DNA of 64,000 nucleotides, taken from assembly GCA_933228675.1 (NCBI GenBank), contig OW121744.1:100845122-100909121 (forward strand), in the 5' to 3' direction. This document shows positions 12,410 through 25,260 of the stretch, one piece after another. Within the stretch, counting starts at the first letter, position 1, and each line of letters opens with the position of its first letter. The DNA is from Stomorhina lunata. Taxonomy: Eukaryota > Arthropoda > Insecta > Diptera > Rhiniidae. A program made the position numbers and the translations under genes. The notes below the pieces were generated by a model. It searched no databases, had not been told where the DNA came from, and saw only the letters and a program-made list of their open reading frames with translations.

Positions 12410-15400
12410 ATGAGTGTCGCTGCAATGACAATGGACGATCAGAGACCCTTGATGAACAATTACGATAAAATGTCCAAACAATATGAACAAAATTTACATA
12501 ATACCGCTGGGGGTGGTGCGATTGGTGGCGCACATGTGGTTGGAGGTGGTATAAGCAATGCGGGTCTTTTATCGGGACCCGCATCTCCCACTCCCTCGGC
12601 TTCCGAGGAACCCACCACATCCCATCACTCCCATCATGCGTCGTATCATCATACGTCGCATTCTTCGCACCATCATCATCACCATCATCATACACACCAT
12701 TCGCATCATCAACAACAGCAGCAGCAACATATTCAAAACCAACAACAACAACCGGCCTCAAGGCCTGCTTCGCCACCTCCGTTACCAACACAAGCAACGT
12801 CGCTTCTTCAGGATACAGTTGCTGCTGCTGCTGCCATCGCTGCTGCGGAACAGCGTCAACGTTCACTCGAAGGTATATTTTTAAAAATCGTTTTCTTACA
12901 TATAAAATATCTGAATAAAGAAAAATAATCTTGAAGAATAATACAAAATTTGAAATATACATATGAAAATAAATAATAAAAAATATAATTATTAAAAATT
13001 ATGTTGAAAAATCAAAAAAGAAAAATTCGTTTTAAGAATTTTTTACAAACTGTGTTTTCTTGTGTGTGTTTTGTGCTTTAAATTTCTCCAAAAAAATAAT
13101 AGAAATTTTAAAATACTCTATTTTAGAAAAATTTTAATTTTAATTTAAACATTTTTTTTTTAATTTCTGGGTAATTGTGGTTATTTTTATATATAATAAT
13201 ATTTAAACAACCTTTTTATGACTGTTACTAAGATGATATTAATGCATTTTAGACTTTTATGATAAAATCTTAAACATTGAAACAGCGAACACTCTTATTG
13301 ACTCTTAAGAACTTTTGCCTTAAACCAAAAATTTCGATTCAATTTTAGATTTTTAATTGTTCCTTTAAATATCTTTAGTTTTAAGCCATGGTGAAAAAAG
13401 TGTTAAGGAAAAAAAGATAAAATATTATAAAATGAAGAATAAATAAATAAATGAATTATTAAAAATATTTTCAATTAAAATAAAATAAAATAATATAAAA
13501 TGTAAAAATACCATAAAATCAAAAATAAAAAGTAAAGAACATTTATATAAATTTATCTCAAAAAGTGCTTTATTGTAGTGGTATATACCCATTACATTAA
13601 AAAAAAAACTTTTAGAAAAAGTGAAAAATATTAAAATTACCTAAAAATTGATACAAAAAACATTTTTAAATAAAGTGAAAAAATCAAAATTAAAAAAAAA
13701 AAAATAATAATACAAAATTTATTTATAAAAAAAAACTTTAAAAAATAAAAGGAAAATATTTCAAAAAATAATAATCTAAAAATAAATATTTTCTAAAGAA
13801 AATATAAAAAAATGTGTTTATATATTCCAGTCTCTATATATATTAATTGAATCTTTATCGTTTATTTTTATTTCTTTTCAAAACGCGTCCCATAAAACTT
13901 CCCCTATTACTATGCCAAACATCTTGGTTTTTAAAATAAAAATATCAAGCTAAAGAAAAAGTATATTTTTCTTCTTTATAACCCGCTTATATTGGGTGTA
14001 CGTGCGCGAGTGTGTGTATACTTCTAACAAAAAATCTATTTTCTTGATTTCTCTTTTATTATATCATTCATATAAAAATAAAGAAATAGAAAAAAAAATC
14101 TAAATAAATAAAGATAAAATAAAAATGATAAAAAGCCTATAAAATATAAAATAAAATATTAAAGAAAAATAAAAATATGCATAAATTTTGAATATTATAC
14201 AAAATTAAAAAATTAATAGAAAATTATTAGATTTGAAAATCGTAAAGTGTTGGGTGATTTCAATAAAAAATACAAGTTTTCTTCAAAAAATTACATAAAT
14301 TAGAAATATCTTAAGTGACAATATTTTAGTCTTTAAAACCACTTTTTGTCGTTGCTTTTAAAACTTTATTGTTTCTTCTTTATAAAAACTATCTTAAATA
14401 ATAACATACATATTTTAGAGTTGTCATTATAAGTAAATTTAAAAAACGTAGTAATCATAGTATGAAATCTGTTTATATCATTTCCTTAAAATACCTTATA
14501 ACTCAATTCCTAAGTCACTAAGATTATTCTCTAGCTCTTATAGGCTGCAGAAAAGCCATCTTATTGCCTTTGAATGTTCCCGAATTGGAGTTTCATAGTT
14601 CCTTTGATAGTTTTCAGAGTTGTAACTATAATCATAATCTTACTATTTTTCTTTCTAGTTTCATAACTATTTAATATTTGGATATTTTTGCTATCGATGA
14701 GTGGGTTATTATTATTGTTATTATTATAAATATTATTATTAATTTTTTATTATTATTATTATTGTTAATGCTTTTTTGACTATAAGTTGATTTTGTAATT
14801 TTGATTAATTGGCCAATTGGCTTTAAAATTACAATAAATGGAATAAACAAAAAAAAAAAAAAAACAAAAAAATACCAATGTCGTATTTTGGTTGGCTTAC
14901 TTTTAGGCTAGGTATGAAAAGAGGTACCTCTAATAAATTTTGATTATCATCCTTTGAAGAATATAGTAAAGGCACTAAGTGATTTTTGAGATAGGAAAAT
15001 AAGAGGAATGGTATTGCAGTACTAGAGAATAGTCAGAAAGTCTTCATATGGATATAGTTGAGTTCATTGTAAAATCTTTATCTTTGGAGCATAGGACAAT
15101 GAAAGGATTTTTTTTACTAATTTGCACGCTTTTTATTCACACTAAGTCTCTAAGTCACTAAGTTTTTATCTTAAGACAGTTTATATACCTATGTTTATTA
15201 AACCATCATATTGTTGAAAGTTTTAGTTGTTTGCTTACTTATACCTAATTCTGGTAACCGGATCCTACATTCGGATACTTACGTACCCACCCACGATGTG
15301 TTCTGACTTAAGTCCGAAGAAGAGAGAATTTGGCGGGCCGTAAATACCTTCATGCCGTTTAATCGGCCAAGGGTTCTCTAGCTATGGTCTATTTATACTT

Positions 15401-18400
15401 CGTTGCTTCAATGGGTGGATAGGGTAATTTTCATTCCAAAAACGAAAATAATTCTTATCTTAAGGGTGAATCTTTTGAGATGTACTGCATGATTTCATCG
15501 ATTTATAGAAAATTCAATGAGTTTACATTACATTTACATGTTTTACTGGATATAGCGGTTGATTTCAATATTACGATTGAAGCCATTTGAATTTTACTTC
15601 AAATGGACTTGCAGGGCTTTCTAATAGAGTGAAAAATGAAAACATGACAAATGGTTCATCAATTCGAGGTTAGGCGACTGCAGTATTCGTAAAAAAGTGA
15701 TTAGAGGTACTGCACAAGGAGGTATTTTATCGCCATTACTTGTGCCAGGAAATTCCTTCGCTTAATCAGTAATATTATACTATCGGCCTTAGTTAGGTTA
15801 ACTATCTTCATAGATCAAGTAACAAACAAGAAGGTGAAGGGTTGATAATTTCACACTACCTGAGCTGGATGGTGTAGTTTTGAAACAGTTATCAGGTTCT
15901 AAATTCTTACGTATCATCTTAGACAACAAGCTTTTTTCTGGAAGAGGAAAGGTGGATTTACACAACCATTGAAAACCAAATCTCTGCTAGATCTTAACTG
16001 GATAATATTAAGAGGATGTATAAGCATACTAACCGGTCACTGTACCCAAAACTCTAGGCTTAACAAATGGGATGGCAGCATTCCGGACTTTTGCAGACTG
16101 TGCTTACATGAGAACTGGTCCGAGTTGGTTGAACACATCCTCTGCCACTGTTCAATGCTCGAAAATCAGAGTGTTACCCATTTAGGTAATAGATTCTATG
16201 CTGAGCTTCAGAATTTACATCGGAGAAAACTGAGCAATCTTGTCGGTTTTATAACTGTACTCAGATGGCTTAGATAAGTCATTACTTCTCGGGGTAGCAC
16301 TTAGTAGCTACCTTCAAAACAACTGATTCTTCTTCTCTTTATGATCAATTTTTTCCGGACTCTAGTCTTCTTTCCTTATTCCTCTCTATCATTGACAATA
16401 ATGGACACCAAGAGTCCCCGAGTGAAGGTGTTATTAAACGCTACATTTAAATCCTAACACGTACTAATTACCATACACATCTAGCAAATTTTATAAAAAA
16501 CTCCATATGGTTTAGTTTTGGGCTGAAAATTGCGACCTTTGGTTTTTCCATATACAATTCCTCTATAACCATATAACCCCAAAGTTCTACTGACAGGTAC
16601 CGTTGTCCTTGTATCAGTACCTTATTATTTTCTTAAGGCTATCAATAGGCTTATTGTCAAAAATTAAAAAAAAAATATCTCAATTTAGTAGTAATAATAA
16701 ATTACTTAACTTATGTTTTAAGCTATGTTGTCTTATTAAATCCATAGTGACAAATCTCTTTATACTCTCAGATGATAGGAAATCGAGTAATCCTAAGGAA
16801 GAAGTAATAATAACATGCGACAAAACATGATCCATTTACCATTGCAATGTTCTAGGATCATAAATGTATTACTTAGAAGTAATCCTAAAACTAGTCCATG
16901 TCATTATTCCGCACATTATCAAGAATGGGTTATTTTCATAACTACACCAATTTAATTATTTTCTCAAACTTTAAAAACACATTGGAAAGAAAACAGGGGA
17001 GATTTAATTAATTTCAATTTGATCATTAAATATTTGTAAGTCCCTGATCACATTACCTAGGACTATTTTAAAACACATAAAAATATTGGTCTGAGACCCA
17101 CCTTTTTGTTGTTACGATTTCCGTTCAGCTGGCTAGGTGGCCGGTTATCCATTTGAAAATTTGATTAAATTTGACACAGGTACAGGCTCATCCTTTTTTG
17201 GACAAAATCGTATTGCTATTTCGGGCACCTCCCATTAGCATGGCTTCCCGGCACAAATTAGTTGAGTTTTAAAAATATTCAGCACAAATATTGCTTATGA
17301 TAACCTTAATCAGTGTACCTAATAGTGTAGGATCGGCACATATTTGACCTACCTCCCATACTAAACTTAAAACTAGTTTAAATACCCGTAAAAGAACAAA
17401 AACGCTTATAAATCTAAAGATAAATGCATTTTATACCAATAACTGAAATTTGGTAACAATCGATCCACAATTGACCCTAGCTCCCATATCAGGCCCTTAG
17501 CCGACATAATTTATCAGTCGGGCTTGACCGACTATAGCTTTTCTTACTTGTTTTAACTTAAAACTGATCATGTAGTTATGCATTGTACTTTAAATTTTAT
17601 CATATTAAAGAAGGTCAATAAACTTAACTGTTTTGTTTCTGCCTAACTTCATGTTTCTGTGGAATACTTCTTTACGAAATTATTATTTTGAATAAAAAAC
17701 ACATATTTTAAAATTCGTTCTATATTGAAGAATCGAATCAAAACTAATCTACCCATTTACGACAGTTTATTTCATAACTTAATTTATTTTTGCTAACAGT
17801 TTTAGTTAAATTATTCACCGGGGTCGGTTAAATACTAATCGAAATGTAGCTTAGATACAAACCTGCTTAAATAATAAATAAGAAAACCGACAAAAAAGAG
17901 CCTAACAATATTTAAATAAAATATGAATTATTTAAATTTTTATGCGATGTGTAAATTTTGAAAGATCAAACGATAAATCTGAGGCCATCGACAAATTATT
18001 ATGAAGTGGTTTTAAAATTAAAATGTGCACTAAGTACACAAAAATGTTAAATATAACAAATAAATAAAAAATAATATTATTAAATAAAAAATTATAATAT
18101 TTTATGAACTTTGATGAAAAATGCAATAAAATGAATAAAAAAAGTTCTCAAAGCGTCAATAAGAAATGTGTTCGGTTTGTAATCTTTTGCGTGTTATTCT
18201 TTTTTTTAGAAAATTTCTCAAAAAATCTATCGAAACAAAAATAAAGAAAAGTCTATTAGTGTATAACACGAGATTTAAGAAATAAGAAATCGACCAAAAT
18301 AAATCTCATGTTAAGAAAATCACAAGAAATACAAGTGCGAGAAACTTGAGAGAGATAGAATTGATATTGAAGTAAAGTGTTTGTTTATCCATGTTTATAA

Positions 18401-21400
18401 TATATTTTCGAAATACAAAATTAAATTATTTTTCATTAATTCCATTAAGAGGAATCTAAAAATTCAAATAATCTCTCTCAAGCGGGCAAAAGAATAACGA
18501 ATGAAAAAGAAACGGTATAAAATTAAAAATAAAATAAATTTCGAAAAGAATAACGTTGTAAAAATACACGTTTTAAGTTCTAAACCTTGATTCGTTCGGT
18601 TGCTTCTCTCGTACAGGTGGTTTTATTTTGTATCATCAACAGCAACAGTCCCTTAATAAAACAAGATTTTATTTAAAAAAAATATAACAAATCAAAAAAT
18701 ATCTCGCACAAAATGACACGATTTAACAACATCATCAACAACAACACGAATGCGAATGAATGCAAAGTATTGGTATGATTTCGTATTTTGTTTTTTAACC
18801 CACAAAAATAAAAATTATTAAAAAAAAAGAATTACATTTGATATATGTTTTTATATTTATGTTTATAACCACTTAATGATTCAACAACAAAAGAAATGCA
18901 TTAGTTTCTTATTTATTTCATTATTTTTAATAATATTGTATAGAAAGAAAAATGTAAAAGTTAGAAAAAAATAAAAAAAAAATCACTACAAAAAACTATT
19001 TTTTTCAAATAATTGTTTGTAATGCTTTTTTTTTATCTGTTAATCTGTGTATATTGTCTGTGTGTTTATGTTGTAGCTAAAAAGAATTAAAAATTGAAAC
19101 CAAAACTTTATTAATATATTTCTTTTTACAATTAACTCTTTATTATCTAATAAATTAGATGACATTGAAAGTCTTAAAGTGGAACAGACACGTCTTACAC
19201 AGCAGTGTGCCGATGCTCAGAGACGTGAAAAGATACTCATGCGCAGATTGGCCAATAAGGAGCAAGAATTTCAAGATTATGTGGTAGGTTTCTAGGTCTT
19301 TATAAAAAAGAAACATAAGATTTTAAAGTAATCTTCCTTTTTCTTTTCCTAGAGTCAAATAGCTGAGTATAAGGCTGCACAAGCTCCTTCGGCTCTTGCC
19401 TTGAGATCGGCTTTATTGGATCCCGCTGTTAATTTACTTTTTGAAAAGCTCAAGAAAGAGTTGAAAGCCACAAAGGCCAAATTAGAAGAAACTCAAAATG
19501 AGTTAGCTGCCTGGAAATTTACACCAGATTCTAATACCGGAAAACGTTTAATGGCCAAATGCCGCCTTTTGTATCAGGAGAATGAAGAGCTAGGCAAAAT
19601 GACCTCCAACGGTCGTTTAGCAAAATTGGAAACAGAATTGGCCATGCAAAAGAGTTTCAGCGAAGAAGTTAAAAAATCACAATCAGGTAAATATTGAAAA
19701 TATAATTTACTTACATTGTTTGGTGTTATTATGTTTTGAAATTAGTTTTAAAATATTACAAATATAATTTTCTATTCAGGAATTTCCGGGAAATAAACTC
19801 GAAGATTCCCCTCAGTTTTCCTGGGAGTTTTCTACTAAATTTCCCAGGATTTTTTTATAATTTTTTTACATAATGAAATTTGATCTTCAAACTACAAAAT
19901 AGATGTAGATAAATCGAATGACAAAATTCCAAAAAGCCACATCTCCAGTTTTTTGATATATGCGTTTATTGATCCAAATGCTTCCCTGAATTTTCTGTAT
20001 TAAGAATGGAATATTCCTAGTATTCCTCCTACTGTGAATATCACAAGCTTCTTAATTTTTTTTTAAATATTCTACTTCGTTACAAAAAAATTAGTTTTTT
20101 CATTTCCTAAAAACTTTCAGTTTGTGGAGATGTGACCTTTTCGAATTTCATCATTCAATTGATCATAAATGAAAAGATTTTTTTTTAATTTGATTGATTA
20201 AAAATCTATTTCCTAAAAAAAGGATAATATACATCAAAACAAATCCAATATACCCTTCCCACACATGGGTTTGCAGGGTATTAAAAATGTTAAAAATTGT
20301 CTAAATTGGAGTCTTGCAGAAAAGTGTTGAAATTTATAAAATTCTCCAAATCCAAAAGTTCTTGAAGATTCTATAATTAAAACTTTTTTAAAATATGTCA
20401 TTAATGTTCTCCTAAATCAGGGGACTTCTAAATCCTGTCCCAAATGTCTATAGGAAATAAGGAGTTAGGAGGGTCGGGTTTGCTGTGCATTGAAAGAGGT
20501 GCTTAGTAGTGTGTGGAATTTCTCCATAAGCTGGGCAGGTGTTGGGTATTGTAGGATTGATTCTAGACCAGTATGAATTAAGTCGACTACAATATCGTTT
20601 TCTTATTTGAGCCAGTAATACCCTAGTAGTTCTCGGCATACTTCTCTCTTCCTCTGCAATAGGTGGGGGACGGCCACCAAGTATAAGATTCAATTGGTAA
20701 CTAGATACAGTTGATGTTACCATGATTCTGTGAATGTCTTCCAGAGCTGCTTTATATGAGTTGATATTGAGTGGCTGGGTGGTTTGCTGTGTAATATCAT
20801 TCTCATAGCAACGAAGGTCCTTCCTAACATGTCGTTGAGGGGGATCTAATTCCGTTAGATGGTGGTTCGGATGATCTCTCCTATGACATCCCAGAAGGAA
20901 TTGCCTAGTTAGCATTTGGCTATGTTCCTTAAAGGTAGGACCTTCGTCTCCTCATGTAGATGGCTTTCTGAGGACATTTTTAGACAGCCTGTTATTTTTC
21001 TGAGGGCTGAATTTTGACAACTCTGAAGCTTTTTCCTCTGCGTTTCGCTCACAATTGACCACAGGGGAGTAGCAGAATTTGCTACGGACCGACCAATTGC
21101 TTTATAGGTCGTAAGTAGGGTTTCTTTATCTTTATGACTTAAGGACCTTATTCCTACCGCGTAATTTATCGCAAGTTGCGGTGGCATGTGCTGACGAAGA
21201 GTATAAACTGTCGAATGTCACTCCCAATATTTTGGGGCGGGTTTTCGTCGTTATTCCTACATCGTCGACTAAGACATTCAGTTCCAGCGATACTTCCTTC
21301 GTCCATGTAGTAAATAGCGTTGTCGATGATTTGCTGGAGAAAGCTGCAGATTTCTGGCAGTGAAAAAGTTTTTTACGTCCCGCATAGCTCGTCAATGTTA

Positions 21401-22704
21401 TTGCCCCTTGCCATTATTGTGCAGTCATCGGCGTATATAGAGAGTAGAAATTAAATAGGATCGGGGAGAGAACTCCACCCTGTTGTACTCCTTGTTTCTT
21501 TCTACAGGGGTTTGACTTCTGGTTTCTAAACTCCACGAATGACTTGCGGCCACACATATAGTTTACAACCCATCTTTTATGTCGATTAATGGCAACCAAA
21601 ACTGTGCGTAGATCAGCCTTCATAATGTTTTTTTTTAAAGTTTTTTTTTTATGTTTTTACTTGCTTTTTTTCGCAGTCCATTTTTAAATAAAAATTAATA
21701 GTTAATAATATTAAATCTACTATGTAGAACATATCTTGTTTTGCTTGACTAAAAATATATCAATGGATTAAAAATTAAAATACTCTTTTACGTAACGTAA
21801 CTGAATATTAAAATTGTTTTACTTTCTTCTTTCTCCTATAGAACTTGACGATTTTCTTCAGGAACTCGATGAAGATGTAGAGGGTATGCAGAGCACTATT
21901 CTATATTTGCAACAAGAACTTAAAACTACCAGAGATCGCATACAAATCCTCGAAAAAGAAAACTATCAATTGAAGACAGGCTCGACTACAAATGCAAATG
22001 AGGAAGATGATACCATCATGAAAGAGGAACAGACCAGCTTAAATGAGTGTCCAGACGATGATAAAATAGCAACAGTTAATGGTAACATAAATTTCAGCAC
22101 ACAACCTGCCAATGTAAACGAACAGAACTTAGGCACATTAGAGACAATAGACGAAAACATATGCCTGCGTAATAATATAAATTACTCTACGACCACGACG
22201 ACAACGGCATATTTTAATGGTACTGATGAAACACCAACTGAGTTTACACTTGAGGGCAATGGTGGTGCTATAGGAGCCAAACTACGAACTGTAGCTTCAC
22301 GAAAACGTAACTTTGAATGCGATACGGAGTTAGACACAAGTAATATGACACCCCAACATACACCAGTCGTTAGTGTGGTGGCTTCTCCAAGGACATTACC
22401 TCCCAAGAAATCGAAATTGCGTGTGGCACCTTTACGTAGGCCGTCTGTGCCAGCGATTGATGAAAATGAAATGCTCATGACCAGCAGCAATCATGTTACT
22501 ACCACCACCACCGCCATTTTAGACAATGCCGTAGATGGTATGGCAAATGAAGAATGTTCGTCTTTAAATGATAATTTGGTTAACAATGAAAGCTCTGCGC
22601 CTGTTACTGTTGGTGAAGGTGTCGTGGTGGCTCAACGTATTATGACTCGACGAAGGTCTGTGCGCTTGAATGGAGGCAGCAATGGGGGTGACAGCAATCA
22701 TTGA
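12410..22704 (+). CDS. fl(2)d: Female-lethal(2)d, WTAP-family subunit of the m6A methyltransferase complex
   Basis: Four exons, 12410-12872, 19159-19283, 19353-19686 and 21842-22704, all GT-AG and in frame, encode 594 aa. The start MSVAAMTMDDQRPLM is the conserved fly N-terminus and fixes the ATG. Residues about 60-150 are His-, Gln- and Ala-rich. Residues about 155-345 form the WTAP coiled coil (DDIESLKVEQTRLTQQ, ANKEQEFQDYVSQIAEYK, DPAVNLLFEKLKKELKAT, ELDDFLQELDEDVEGMQS). The C-terminal third is low-complexity, with basic patches (PRTLPPKKSKLR, RIMTRRRSVRLNG) fitting nuclear import. Fl(2)d/WTAP anchors METTL3-METTL14 in nuclear speckles and is needed for Sex-lethal-dependent splicing and m6A on mRNA. 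The protein is slightly longer than the Drosophila one, mainly in the disordered parts. Confidence 0.95.
12873..15539 (+). other. fl(2)d intron 1, first part
   Basis: Very AT-rich; includes an ATT/TTA microsatellite at about 14700-14770. No gene was seen on either strand. Confidence 0.5.
15540..16290 (+). pseudogene. Degenerate non-LTR retrotransposon (R1/I-like) remnant
   Basis: At 15697-15741 a reading frame carries the reverse-transcriptase motif RGTAQGGILSPLL. After frame breaks, 15969-16277 encodes a 102-residue piece with LTGHCTQNSRLNKW, then Cys-rich spacing (CRLCLHENWSELVEHILCHC). This is the usual C-terminal zinc-finger-like end of LINEs that carry RNase H. The large missing middle and stops show a dead, internally deleted copy in sense orientation inside fl(2)d intron 1. 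Confidence 0.7.
16291..17089 (+). other. fl(2)d intron 1, between repeats
   Basis: AT-rich, no recognisable gene or repeat. Confidence 0.4.
17090..17556 (+). repeat. Copy of the dispersed fly repeat ending TCGGGCTTGACCGACTATAG
   Basis: Shares wording with the copies at 30.3-35.6 kb: GGTCTGAGACCCA, TTTGACACAGGTAC, CGATCCACAATTGACCCTAG and CTCCCATA. It ends in the hairpin GTCGGGCTTGACCGAC followed by TATAGC and CTTACTTGTTTT. Non-coding. Confidence 0.65.
17557..19158 (+). other. fl(2)d intron 1, last part, with possible alternative first exon
   Basis: Mostly AT-rich. At about 18590-18780 a more GC/CpG-containing stretch (TTCGTTCGGTTGCTTCTCTCG) is followed by an ATG with a 17-codon frame and a weak GTATGA donor. 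It could be an alternative non-coding first exon for a shorter fl(2)d transcript; this is inference. The acceptor for exon 2 is at 19157-19158. Confidence 0.3.
19780..20190. repeat. Possible small inverted-repeat element in fl(2)d intron 3
   Basis: A stretch at about 19913-19955 (AATTCCAAAAAGCCACATCTCC) is answered by a diverged reverse copy at about 20110-20155 (GGAGATGTGACCTTTTCGAAT). This fits an old MITE of about 250-280 bp. Confidence 0.4.
20440..21640 (-). pseudogene. Broken non-LTR retrotransposon (reverse transcriptase C-terminal half), antisense in fl(2)d intron 3
   Basis: Four overlapping minus-strand frames together read as one decayed reverse transcriptase. They are QGGVLSPILFNFY (about 21480), YADDCTIMA after a frameshift (about 21420), KILGVTFD (about 21225), and a thumb/C-terminal part with RTTRVLLAQIRKRYCSRLNS and CPAYGEIPHTTKHLFQCTANP ending near 20450. 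The wording is that of jockey-superfamily LINE ends. Frameshifts and stops separate the pieces and the N-terminal half with the endonuclease is missing, as in 5'-truncated copies. Confidence 0.8.
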
Positions 22705-23660
22705 ACAGCTATCTCTTCCACACATCTCACACAATTTTATTCTAATGGCAACAATAAGTAAAAAATAACTACATAATAATATTACATTGTATATCACTAA
22801 TATTATAAATACACACACAAAAATTATGCAAATATTGTTAAATCTTTTTTTATAATTTTTAATTATTTTTATTTCTTTTTTTCCTAATTTTAAGTAATTT
22901 CATTTTTGCTGAAATTCTTGAAAATTCTATCCCAAAAACAAAAATACAGCTAAACAAACTACTAACATTTGTAAAATTATTAAAAAAAAAGTATCTAAAT
23001 CAAATAATGTTAAATTTAATTAAATAAAATTATTTAACTCATACCTATAGGCAATATTTTAAATTAAAATTTTAAATTATTTGATAAAAGATTTCAATAC
23101 AACACAAAAAATATTTAACATAAAATAATAATTTTTATTATTATTTACTTTTTTTGCATTATAATTTTGAGGAATAATGCAGCATTTTCGTTTTTGTTTA
23201 CTTTACAATCATTATTTGATTCATAATATATTTTTTTTAGTTACATTATTATTTTTTTTATAACATGTAATAAACTTTTAGACTTGATTGCGTTAAAAAA
23301 ATAATAATAATAATTTCATAACACGTGTAAAACAAAACATTTAAAAAATTTAATTATAAATCAAACAAAAAAATAAAATATTGAGAAAATTGCAAACCAT
23401 AAAAAATATTTTTCAATATATTTAAAAATTATTGATCAATTTAAAATTGAGATAACCATTTTTTTAGTTTAGTTATAATTATTTTTTATAGAAATTATAT
23501 TTATAGAGTTTGAGATAAAACAACAACAAAAAAACATTAAAATTAATGATAAAAAACAACAAAAAACAATCAATAAAAAATTATAAAAAATTCAATTGAT
23601 TCTGTCGATATTATTTTTTTTTGGAAATTGTGCAAATAAAGAAATTCTTTTATATAAAAT
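22705..23660 (+). other. fl(2)d 3' UTR and downstream AT-rich DNA
   Basis: No coding potential. AATAAA hexamers occur near 23024 and 23634 and could serve as poly(A) signals. Length of the UTR is inferred only. Confidence 0.4.
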
Positions 23661-24202
23661 TATTTCTTTACGACGTATAGATACAATCATATTTTGAACG
23701 GATTTAAAGACAGCCTAGATGCCACTAGACTGCTGCTAATGAAACAGAACCTAAAGCGGTATTATTTTTCCATCATTCGAGCTTTTCTGAATATTTGGTT
23801 CACCTAATGCTTTGTCATGCTAAGTACAAGAAATAAACTGTATTTTTATGGTTGAAAAATTTAACAAAGTAGTATTAGCTGCTTATAGTATAACATTTAA
23901 AGGAACTTTAATTTGTCAATAACCAAAAAAAGGTTGGTTTATCTGTTTCTACAGCATTTGAGCATGGCATTATCGTCACATGATCGTCTCTACAGCGCTT
24001 TCATCGCTGGGAAACATGCCTTTCTTTCCTTATTCTTCCACGACGTATTTAGAAAAGATTTTCGCCCTTGTTCTTAAAACTTATTAGAAAATCGGAATCT
24101 AATTGTTTCTTTGCTGAAAAAAGCATATATAAAGCGCATACAAAAGTTTTTTACGCTGTCCAAAATTCAGAAGTGCCCTAATTATTTGAGTGTCCGGACT
24201 GT

Positions 24203-24534
24203 CTACATTTCGTCGTTGAAAATCCAAAACTGCGTATCATCAAAAAACTCAAAATCGAGTTTTTGATTGATTATGATTCGTAAAGTTGTCTTACATGTCT
24301 CTACCAATTTTTAGATTTTTACGACCAAAAATAACGGTTTTATATCAATAATTCAAATTTGCGTATCAACATGTGCACCATTTTCAAAATTCAAATATGC
24401 GTATCATCAAACTTGGGGTAAGATATGAAAATAAAATATTTGAACTAAAAAAAAAATATTTGAATTTTTGCTTCTCCTGTAAAATTTGAAAAAGTGTTGT
24501 TACGCAGTTTTGGATTTTCAACGACGATTTGTAG
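24203..24534. mobile_element. MITE of about 332 bp with 34-bp terminal inverted repeats
   Basis: 24203-24236 and 24501-24534 are inverted copies that differ at about two bases; they share CGTCGTTGAAAATCCAAAAC. The inside has further sub-repeats (TGCGTATCA three times) and no open frame. Confidence 0.8.
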
Positions 24535-24969
24535 CATTTGTGCTAAAAAATAAAAAAATGTTATTCCAACTTCCTGAGCTTGGGTTTTTAATATCGTAAT
24601 AAATATATTTTTACTTTCATACTTAAATGGCCTCTATTAACAACCTGTTAAGGTCAAAGGCCGAACATATTTAAGAATACCATACGCTTCGATCTTAAGC
24701 TCATATTCTCCAAATTCGTAGTCCAAGCTTTGAAAGATTTTCATTTAGGGGCAGTTCATAATTACGAAACGCTGTAATACATGTTTACAAATGTAAACAT
24801 CCAACAGTTTATGTAAGGTTTTTACTCCCGAGTACATAAAGTACAAAATGTAGCTTTTTGAGAATTAAAATATAAACAGATCTAAATTATGTTTTCTAAT
24901 TTATGTTTTTCTAATTATTTTTAAATTCATTTATGGCTTCAAAATTAATTATCGTTAAACTATTCAAAT

Positions 24970-25260
24970 ATCTCTCGCGCCATCTATATGTGGTAAGTCG
25001 TTTTAATATTTAAATACGGTGAAATGATAATGAATGTTAAACTAACATATTAGTGTTAGGCGCCATCTATATGAAGAGAGTAAATTAATAAGTAGTGATA
25101 TGTTTACATACAACTGTAAGATAAACATTTTCAGCACATGACGCCATCTTTGCGTGAGAAATAAAGATACATAACAATGTTAAAAATATAGCTTAACATA
25201 GACATGTTATGTTTAAAAAGTGTATAGTAGTGTCATCTTTATGTGAAAAATATGTCTTAA
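24970..25260. repeat. Decayed tandem repeat of about 80-90 bp carrying GCGCCATCT motifs
   Basis: CGCCATCT-type motifs at 24977, 25059, 25139 and 25230 (the last is degenerate) are spaced 82, 80 and 91 bp, each followed by TAT or TTG and GTGA/GAAGAG wording. Read on the minus strand these are AGATGGCGC, which matches the core of the Drosophila CTCF site. Confidence 0.5.

Noticed and set aside
12354..12962. 202-codon minus-strand frame antisense to fl(2)d exon 1
   Set aside because: Mirror of the His/Gln-rich coding repeat; no conserved protein wording.
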